DNA of 20,197 bases, taken from the IMG/VR virus record IMGVR_UViG_3300034062_000080, positions 1 through 20,197 of that record; one strand, written 5' to 3'. The stretch's first letter is position 1. Each line of letters starts with the position of its first letter. This DNA is from a virus. Under the pieces are notes generated by a model, which had not been told where the DNA came from, did not search any database, and saw only the letters and a program-made list of their open reading frames with translations. A program made the position numbers and the translations under genes. Positions 15,083 through 20,197 of the stretch are shown here, in pieces.

Positions 15083-15438
15083 CTGCTCTCCAGTAATCCA
15101 ACAGGCATACGCAGTTCAGTCGGTTCCGCAAATGGACTCTGACCACTCGCTTGCCTAGACCGAGCAAACATCTCTGCCTTATCGTAAATCTCGTTAGTCG
15201 GTTGACCACCTTGTAGCAGGTAATTAACTTCCTCTTGCGTTAGGGTAGGAACTAGCAACGGATAACTCATGCCCTGATCGTTAGTAGCCGAGATTTCAGT
15301 TGAGACACCTTCTGAGCTAGGCAACAGACCAAAGTAACCCTTACCCTTCATCGATAACGGCTCAGACGGACTCTCAGCGTATCTAGCCCCATATGAGGCT
15401 ATACCCTGCTGAATCATGTCGTGTAGAAGTCCGTTCAC
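15079..15438 (-). CDS. Conserved small phage protein after the portal
   Basis: A 119-aa protein starting at a GTG whose GTGA overlaps the portal stop; AGGGA lies about ten bases upstream. Residues about 25-105 hold a motif set that recurs in many phage genomes: KGKGYFGLLP, GVSTEISA, YPLLVPTLTQEEVNYLL, then IYDKAEMFARSRQASGQSPFAEP. In other phages the same block can be part of a longer structural protein. Function is unknown; the coupling to the portal and to the next gene suggests an assembly or virion role. Confidence 0.7.
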   Translation of the reverse strand: MNGLLHDMIQQGIASYGARYAESPSEPLSMKGKGYFGLLPSSEGVSTEISATNDQGMSYPLLVPTLTQEEVNYLLQGGQPTNEIYDKAEMFARSRQASGQSPFAEPTELRMPVGLLESR

Positions 15439-17534
15439 GCTGTCAGATTCCCTAGCTCTTTAATAGCCTTCAGGACAATATCAGCCTGTTTAGCTCTCGT
15501 ATCCTCATCAGCCAAGTCCATCGCTAAAATAGCCTGTAGCTGCTTAACCGCTAACTCAGCCTCACGAATCCGCATATCAGCCTCTTGCTGTTGGGCTTTC
15601 ATGCTCATTTCCATGCCCTTACGGGTGAACTCAGCCTCTAACGACTGACGCTCTAGGTCTAGCTTCGCAGCCTCAATCTGAGTCTTAGCTTCGGTCTTTT
15701 CACGCTCTACCTGAGCCAACATTTGCGCTACTTCAGCCTGTTGATCTGGTGCTGGTGGCTGTGGCTGAGATAACTGCTCGTTCAACTCTGGAGAAATCTC
15801 GTTAAGGAAAGCGTTAGCATCCTTGAAACCAGACGCTTCAATCATTCTAGCCAAGGTATCTCGGTACTGAGCAACGCTAACCAGCGGATTACTTGCGCCA
15901 AACTGAGTCAGAATCTGCTCCTGTTTAGCCATAATCATCTGGAGCATAGCTAGTTTCTGCTCACGATCCCCTGAACCTAGACCCACGTTAATGGCTACGT
16001 CGTACTGGTTAGTCCACGATCTAGGGTCAAACGTCACAAACTTGCCACGCATACGGACAATCTTTGCCTGATCCTGATACTTACCCAATAGGTGCAAAAT
16101 CCCCTTAAACAGACTCTTAACGCCTGTCTCAGCAAAGATACGAGCAATCAACTCCAGCTTGCCAGAGTTTGACTTCATCATCGCTGCAATAGCCGTAGCG
16201 GAAACATTATTCAGTACGTCAGGATCAAGACCCTGTTGCTGGTCATTAACACCTGTCCGTTTAGCCTGAACCGAGTCCATGTACTCAAGCAATGGGAAAG
16301 CCTGAGCCGTTACCGCAGGAACCTCTACCGGCATAATCGCACCAGCAGACTTCATACGGATCAATCCACCCGGAGTAGCATTCAGCGCATCATCCAGATT
16401 AACCTGACCCTCAACCACGCCTAGACGAGCATTGTTCGTCAGATACAGGTTATCCAGCATCTGTCTCGTAACAGTAGACTTGATTAGCTGGATGTCCATA
16501 GTCCGGTCTGCCAATGACTGACCAAAGAACTTATGCGGAATCGGGATAGGACACAGACTGTGGAACGGAACTAGGTCACATTCCTCGTCATCGAGGATTT
16601 CGTTGCCAGAATAGGTAATCTTCCGTAGCTCGGCTATACCATCGCCATTAACATCGATCTGGATGTAGCACTCGTAGACCTCAACCACCTGCATCGTGTA
16701 GTCAAGGCTGATGTTCTCATCCGGCTGCTCACCCTGAGAAAACCTAGCTACTCGTTCAGGAGTGTACTGAAGGTCATCATAGCTAGGCAAACCTTCCACA
16801 ATGTCCTTATCGAACCCCATAGCCGTTAGCTCTGAGCGCGTCATCAAACGACGGTGAGCTACGAACGGACTATCCTCAATGGTTCGTGCAGACTTGCTAA
16901 TTAGGAATTCTTCAGGCGGTACGTTCTCAATCTTCACACAGCCGTACTTCTTAACCGTCTTGACCTTGACCGTGTACATAGGAATCTGAATAGGCATCCC
17001 CATCATATCCACGCCACCATCAAGCATCTCAACCTTCTGGCTAGTTACCTCAATGCTCGGATCACTCAAGAGCAGAGCTAACTCATCCTCAGTCAGGTTC
17101 TTGTAAGTTTCCTTGTTGACGTCCTCTTTGGCTTCCCAATACGCCTTGACTACGCCGACCTTCTGCATCAGCGCATCTTTGAACCAGTTGTGCAGGATGA
17201 TTAGACCGTCATTCTCACGGTAAAAGACCCAATTACAGTAGTCTGTAGCCTGTCTAGCGGACTCCTCATCTTCTGGAGTCTGAGGCTCAAAAGAGACAAT
17301 ATCCTCGGTAGTCGTAAAGACTCGGATAAGCTGTGGCAATGCTCCGTCAATAGCTTCTGCTACCTCGCCGGTAACAATCTGGCTACGACCTTCTACCTCG
17401 TTGCCATAGGGATAACGCAGGTAATACTCTAGTGCCTTAGCACGTTGGTCGGTAGTCTCGGTATCGACATAGCCAATCGCATTGTCGATTTCATTCTCAA
17501 GAATACTCTTGATCTGCCCTTCGTCCATCTTCAT
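15435..17534 (-). CDS. Portal protein, P22 gp1-like
   Basis: A 699-aa protein, near the size of P22 gp1 (725 aa). It would form the dodecameric ring at one capsid vertex for DNA entry and exit, and nucleate assembly. The N-terminal region holds QRAKALEYYLRYPYGNEVEGRSQIVTGEVAEAIDGALPQLIRVF, characteristic of this family, then NWVFYRENDGLIILHNWFKDALMQKVGVVKAYWE. The centre includes KFFGQSLADRTMDIQLIKSTVTRQMLDNLYLTNNARLGV and RTGVNDQQQGLDPDVLNNVSATAI. The C-terminal part (about 590-699) is a charged coiled coil (EREKTEAKTQIEAAKLDLERQSLEAEF), like the barrel helices of P22. AGGGG six bases upstream supports the first ATG at 17534. Confidence 0.9.
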   Translation of the reverse strand: MKMDEGQIKSILENEIDNAIGYVDTETTDQRAKALEYYLRYPYGNEVEGRSQIVTGEVAEAIDGALPQLIRVFTTTEDIVSFEPQTPEDEESARQATDYCNWVFYRENDGLIILHNWFKDALMQKVGVVKAYWEAKEDVNKETYKNLTEDELALLLSDPSIEVTSQKVEMLDGGVDMMGMPIQIPMYTVKVKTVKKYGCVKIENVPPEEFLISKSARTIEDSPFVAHRRLMTRSELTAMGFDKDIVEGLPSYDDLQYTPERVARFSQGEQPDENISLDYTMQVVEVYECYIQIDVNGDGIAELRKITYSGNEILDDEECDLVPFHSLCPIPIPHKFFGQSLADRTMDIQLIKSTVTRQMLDNLYLTNNARLGVVEGQVNLDDALNATPGGLIRMKSAGAIMPVEVPAVTAQAFPLLEYMDSVQAKRTGVNDQQQGLDPDVLNNVSATAIAAMMKSNSGKLELIARIFAETGVKSLFKGILHLLGKYQDQAKIVRMRGKFVTFDPRSWTNQYDVAINVGLGSGDREQKLAMLQMIMAKQEQILTQFGASNPLVSVAQYRDTLARMIEASGFKDANAFLNEISPELNEQLSQPQPPAPDQQAEVAQMLAQVEREKTEAKTQIEAAKLDLERQSLEAEFTRKGMEMSMKAQQQEADMRIREAELAVKQLQAILAMDLADEDTRAKQADIVLKAIKELGNLTA

Positions 17535-17557
17535 AGCAAACCCCTAAGTTTTGCTCA

Positions 17558-18814
17558 TTATACAATCCATTTAGTAGAAATTGGCAACGATGTCTGCCAT
17601 GAAGTATCTGTCTCGTCAAGACCAATCGCTAGGTATCTGGCGGCATCTGCAAAATGTGAAGACCAGTCATGCAAAGGCTTCTCATAGAATATCTGTCTAC
17701 GCTCATCATGCTCTCGACGGTAGTTCCGTAGCGCATCTAGTCCGTTCTTAGTTCTCGGATGGAACCAGCATCTCGGCAACATACGTCGCACAGCCTGTAT
17801 CCCGTCGGCAACGCTAAGTCTCGGAGCGACTGTGATGCTAAGTCCAGCTTCCTCCAGCACTTCCTTACGGCTCTTGCCTGTTCCGAGTTCTCTAACCTGT
17901 ACGTCATGGGGCAGGATTTGGTCAAACTTCCCATAGTCGTTATCCTTCAACCAGCCGACATACCAGTCCAGACCTACGCCATGATTCTCTACGCAATCAA
18001 TGAGCCTGACCTCTTTCCCGGCAAGCTGTGCAATCCAAATTGCAGTCGAATCGCCCATTCCCAAATCCCAAGCAGCAAAGCTACGGCACAGACCGTCAGT
18101 AGGAAAGTCGCTAACACGACCATTGCTCTCAAGATCGTTAATGAGCTTGCCATAGTAAGACCCCTCAACCGCTGCGTTAAAGGAACATTCGAACTCTTGG
18201 TTATACCTATCTTCACCCATCTCTCGATAGGCAGCCTTTAGCTCTGAGTCAGGTAGAACTCCGGTCTGACTAGCCTTGAACTCTAGGAACTTCCAGCCTT
18301 CCTCAGTCTTGGCTCTGTCCGCTAGTTCAGCGAAATGGTTATTGCCTTTAGGAGTACCAATGAACAGACACCAGCCAAGACGATCTGCCAAGGCTGGGCG
18401 TAGGATTTCATTCCAAATTTTAGGGTTTTGGTCGCCAATTTCGTCAAGGCAAATTCCGTCGTAGTACTGACCACGAAGAGAATCGGGATGGTCAGACCCA
18501 TAAAGACTAATGCGACGCCCATAAAAATCAACCCGTAACTCAGCAATGTTGACAGTTGCATTTAGCGGTCTCGTGTATTCCAGCAGGTAATCCCAAGCAA
18601 TACGTTTAGCCTGTCCGTATGTTGGGGCTATGTAAGCAAACCGAGGATTCGGCTTGTCACACTCTATAGCTGACTTGATTAGATGATTGATCGCTGCGAC
18701 AGTTTTCCCAAAACGTCTGTGCATGACTCCGACAACGAATCGGTGGGTGTCTAGAGCCTCATGCAAATCTACCTGATGAACTCTAGGCTCATACGGGATA
18801 ACTATCTCTGTCAT
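17558..18814 (-). CDS. terL: Terminase large subunit (ATPase/nuclease)
   Basis: A 418-aa packaging motor and headful nuclease. I place the start at ATG 18814 (MTEIVIPYEPRVHQ), because it forms ATGA with the stop of the zinc-ribbon gene; a GTG at 18844 lacks a Shine-Dalgarno. Seen: an adenine-binding YEPRVHQ (8-14), Walker A variant HRRFGKT (32-38, K37), a phosphate-sensor-like AYIAPTYGQAKRI, Walker B ICLDE (121-125, D124/E125), coupling motif LFIGTPKGNNHF, then the RNase H-like nuclease with WDLGMGDST and the terminal SSHFADAARYLAIG acidic motif. Slightly short for the family, but all motifs are present. It is followed by the portal gene after 23 bases. Confidence 0.92.
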   Translation of the reverse strand: MTEIVIPYEPRVHQVDLHEALDTHRFVVGVMHRRFGKTVAAINHLIKSAIECDKPNPRFAYIAPTYGQAKRIAWDYLLEYTRPLNATVNIAELRVDFYGRRISLYGSDHPDSLRGQYYDGICLDEIGDQNPKIWNEILRPALADRLGWCLFIGTPKGNNHFAELADRAKTEEGWKFLEFKASQTGVLPDSELKAAYREMGEDRYNQEFECSFNAAVEGSYYGKLINDLESNGRVSDFPTDGLCRSFAAWDLGMGDSTAIWIAQLAGKEVRLIDCVENHGVGLDWYVGWLKDNDYGKFDQILPHDVQVRELGTGKSRKEVLEEAGLSITVAPRLSVADGIQAVRRMLPRCWFHPRTKNGLDALRNYRREHDERRQIFYEKPLHDWSSHFADAARYLAIGLDETDTSWQTSLPISTKWIV

Positions 18815-18900
18815 GCAGTCTTTTGATACCCGCAGTTCAGACACTTGCTATTGACCAGAAATGCGCTGCACATAGGGCAGTTAGTCGGCTTGTAACTCAT
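18811..18900 (-). CDS. 29-aa zinc-ribbon miniprotein between terminase subunits
   Basis: An ATG at 18900 opens a 29-codon frame beginning MSYKPTNCPMCSAF and ending with KCLNCGYQKTA and TGA at 18811. Four cysteines, C8, C11, C20 and C23, form CPMC-x8-CLNC, a zinc-ribbon knuckle pair. The gene is locked into the operon: ATGA with the small terminase stop (18897-18900) and ATGA with the large terminase start (18811-18814). GGGGA sits five to six bases before its ATG. It is too short for most ORF finders. The role is unknown; zinc ribbons often bind nucleic acid or a partner protein, so a terminase cofactor or translation-coupling peptide is possible. Confidence 0.75.
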   Translation of the reverse strand: MSYKPTNCPMCSAFLVNSKCLNCGYQKTA

Positions 18901-19133
18901 TTCTTTCCCCATCTAATAACCATCTCTTGAGGCTCACCATCCATCCCCGTGACCTCTGTTCTCGCTAGGTCAGGAATAGTCTTTCTCAGCAGAATATCAG
19001 CCGCTTTAATCTGGCTTGAACTCATGTCCACTTCGCCATTAACGTGCTTAACTAGCCTGTCCAAGATAACTCCTGCCTGTATTCTGGCTTTCCATTCATC
19101 TGTTAGCTTAGTCTTTCTGATTCTCGCTGCCAT
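18897..19133 (-). CDS. terS: Putative terminase small subunit
   Basis: A 78-aa protein, small for this role. It is helical and basic at the start (AARIRKTKLTDEWKARIQAGVILDRLVKHVNGEVDMSSSQIKAADILLRKTIPDLARTEVTG). The phrase ending SSQIKAADILLRKTIPDLARTE resembles the DNA-binding helical part of short terminase small subunits found just before the large subunit. An in-frame TGA upstream rules out a longer N-terminus. No good Shine-Dalgarno is seen before the ATG. It ends in ATGA with the zinc-ribbon gene. Position immediately before the large subunit supports the call more than the sequence does. Confidence 0.65.
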   Translation of the reverse strand: MAARIRKTKLTDEWKARIQAGVILDRLVKHVNGEVDMSSSQIKAADILLRKTIPDLARTEVTGMDGEPQEMVIRWGKK

Positions 19134-19195
19134 AAGTTTCTGTTTCGTAACGGTTTTTCAGAGCATACTATATTGCAATACCTTCCGGTGTCTTG
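19134..19195. other. 62-base intergenic gap before terS
   Basis: The longest gap in the window. On the minus strand it is AT-rich and contains TATAGT, which could be a -10 box, but the -35 position is poor. A short ACC-GGAA-GGT inverted repeat is too weak to be a terminator. I see no clear promoter, terminator or RNA gene in it. Confidence 0.4.
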
Positions 19196-19774
19196 CTAGT
19201 TTAATAATCCCGGTATTTCTACTAGAACTGGTCTGCCTTTGCCTTCTGGCATATTCCTACGACCATAGGCTCTAAGCATCCTGCCTTTGCTTATGTCTTT
19301 GCCAATGTACTCGCCTGACTCATCATCTTTGTACGCTGGAACATCATTGAAGTCGTAGTTATCGATAACGAATACTCTGTTCATCTCTGGCACTACCTGA
19401 TACCTGAATTGACCAAGCGTAGTACGGATGTTCTCAAATGGATTCTTCTCTCCGGCTTTTATACCAGCATTTACTGTTAGTTGCTCTTTAGGAACAAACT
19501 TATCGTAATCCTTGTACGTTATATAGCCTCTTGTAGCATTAGGATCAGCTAGTTGCTTTGCCCGGATGATCTCCATGATGTTAGCAAGCTCACCCTTTGT
19601 AAAATCCTTCTCCGTTATCTTGGACTTATTGTTATCTAGGAAAGTATTTAGGTACACACGCTGTGAAGATGGCATTTGCTGACGGTCATTCACCATGTCA
19701 TAGCCCACCAACGAGGCTTTTACTGCTGCGTCTGATAGCAAACCGCCAATTTTTGACAATAAGTTGTCAGCCAT
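19196..19774 (-). CDS. Uncharacterised phage protein, 192 aa
   Basis: Not recognised as a named family. The N-terminus (NLLSKIGGLLSDAAVKASLVGYDMVNDRQQMPSSQRVYLNTFL) is followed by an acidic/basic helical middle (KITEKDFTKGELANIMEIIRAKQ). A beta-type segment comes next, TTLGQFRYQVVPEMNRVFVIDNYDFND, of a kind (F.Y.....G..V.D.YDFN) that I have seen in other phage proteins of unknown role. The basic stretch KGRMLRAYGRRNMPEGKGRPV precedes the end. GAGG precedes the ATG, which overlaps the stop of the upstream glycosyltransferase by eight bases. Its place directly before the terminase genes suggests a late morphogenesis or host-interaction role, but nothing decides this. Confidence 0.6.
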   Translation of the reverse strand: MADNLLSKIGGLLSDAAVKASLVGYDMVNDRQQMPSSQRVYLNTFLDNNKSKITEKDFTKGELANIMEIIRAKQLADPNATRGYITYKDYDKFVPKEQLTVNAGIKAGEKNPFENIRTTLGQFRYQVVPEMNRVFVIDNYDFNDVPAYKDDESGEYIGKDISKGRMLRAYGRRNMPEGKGRPVLVEIPGLLN

Positions 19775-20197
19775 ATATAGCCTCGTACATATCAGGACGG
19801 TTTTCTTTTATCCACGCCCTAGGTTCCTCATGGCATTTCTTAAAATCCATCCCTACTGTCTGGCTTCCTGCATGATGCACATAAGCCCTAGAGACGAAAT
19901 GCCTAAATCCCGCTTCTTGCAGGTCATGGCAGATTATATTATCTGAATACCAATTCGTGCTAGGAAACTTGGCTACCTTCCAAGCCTCTCTCGTTATCGT
20001 CGCAAATATAGGTGCTATGACAGCCGTTTCCTTAATCTGCCCCTCACTAGCCCAATACAATCCTTGCTGCCTATCGTCATGTACCGGGAACCTAATGTTC
20101 TGGTCTGGCAATACATAGTCGCTTCTTGCGCCCAAAAATCCTACTTTATGAGCGTTTTCCCGCAAAATCAGCCTGTCCTCGCCCAATAACTCAATAG
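19767..20197 (-). CDS. Glycosyltransferase-like protein, C-terminal part (cut by window edge)
   Basis: The reading frame stays open to the window end (IELL precedes GEDRLILRENAHKVGF), so the TTG at 20186 is not necessarily the start and the N-terminal part is missing. The visible part has the C-terminal half of a family-2-like glycosyltransferase: IAPIFATITREAWKVAKFP, then NWYSDNIICHDLQEAGFRHFVSRAYVHHAGSQTVG. The SDN acidic site and the HHAGS histidines fit a catalytic base and metal ligand of GT-A enzymes. The DxD region is outside the window. It precedes the packaging genes, and may act on virion or host glycans. Confidence 0.65.
   Translation of the reverse strand, partial: IELLGEDRLILRENAHKVGFLGARSDYVLPDQNIRFPVHDDRQQGLYWASEGQIKETAVIAPIFATITREAWKVAKFPSTNWYSDNIICHDLQEAGFRHFVSRAYVHHAGSQTVGMDFKKCHEEPRAWIKENRPDMYEAIYG

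Noticed and set aside
18815-18844. GTG start for the large terminase, giving MSELRVSKDC as N-terminus
   Set aside because: The added residues are an out-of-frame reading of the zinc-ribbon gene and no Shine-Dalgarno precedes the GTG. The ATG at 18814 forms ATGA with the preceding stop.
19134-19195. Promoter for the packaging operon
   Set aside because: TATAGT is present, but no -35 box lies at 16-18 bases, so the evidence is too weak to call.

Overview
This window is the packaging, head and tail module of a short-tailed (podovirus-type) tailed phage, probably an environmental or metagenome-derived genome. Every gene that can be supported lies on the minus strand, so transcription runs from the right end (about 20197) to the left end (1). 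Coding density is nearly complete: many neighbours overlap by ATGA, GTGA or TAATG junctions, and no tRNA, rRNA, integrase or CRISPR array is visible. The gene set combines a P22-type portal and gp10-like tail nozzle with a major capsid protein and head-tail adaptor of the kind seen in phage SU10. The host cannot be fixed from the sequence. GAGG/AAGGA Shine-Dalgarno sites and moderate base composition fit a Gram-negative, probably proteobacterial, host.

Reading in transcription order. (1) 20197-18811: the C-terminal part of a glycosyltransferase-like protein cut by the window edge, an unrecognised 192-aa protein, a small terminase subunit candidate, and a previously unlisted 29-aa zinc-ribbon miniprotein. 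(2) 18814-14852: large terminase, P22-like portal and two small conserved virion-module proteins. (3) 14810-12880: scaffolding protein and SU10-type major capsid protein. (4) 12864-12246: a free-standing HNH homing endonuclease whose ribosome binding site lies in a strong 13-bp hairpin. (5) 12249-10675: a small conserved protein, a GT-A glycosyltransferase and the head-tail adaptor. (6) 10670-8523: a Gp80-like virion protein, a 166-aa virion protein and a 416-aa protein made of seventeen exact-length 20-residue repeats plus a Trp-rich tail of 10-residue repeats. (7) 8523-5911: tail nozzle, a C1q-like jelly-roll virion protein and a small GNAT-like protein. (8) 5909-714: four putative internal virion (DNA ejection) proteins. 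(9) 711-1: a tail-fibre protein and the first 21 codons of another virion protein.

Together the genes would build a portal-nucleated procapsid with scaffold, fill it with the terminase, close it with adaptor and nozzle, load ejection proteins and attach fibres. The points most worth a second look are the hairpin controlling the homing endonuclease and a TATAAT box placed so that a transcript starting there would lack the hairpin, the zinc-ribbon microprotein translationally coupled between the terminase subunits, the 60-bp coding repeat array, and a C-terminal module shared between two virion proteins.
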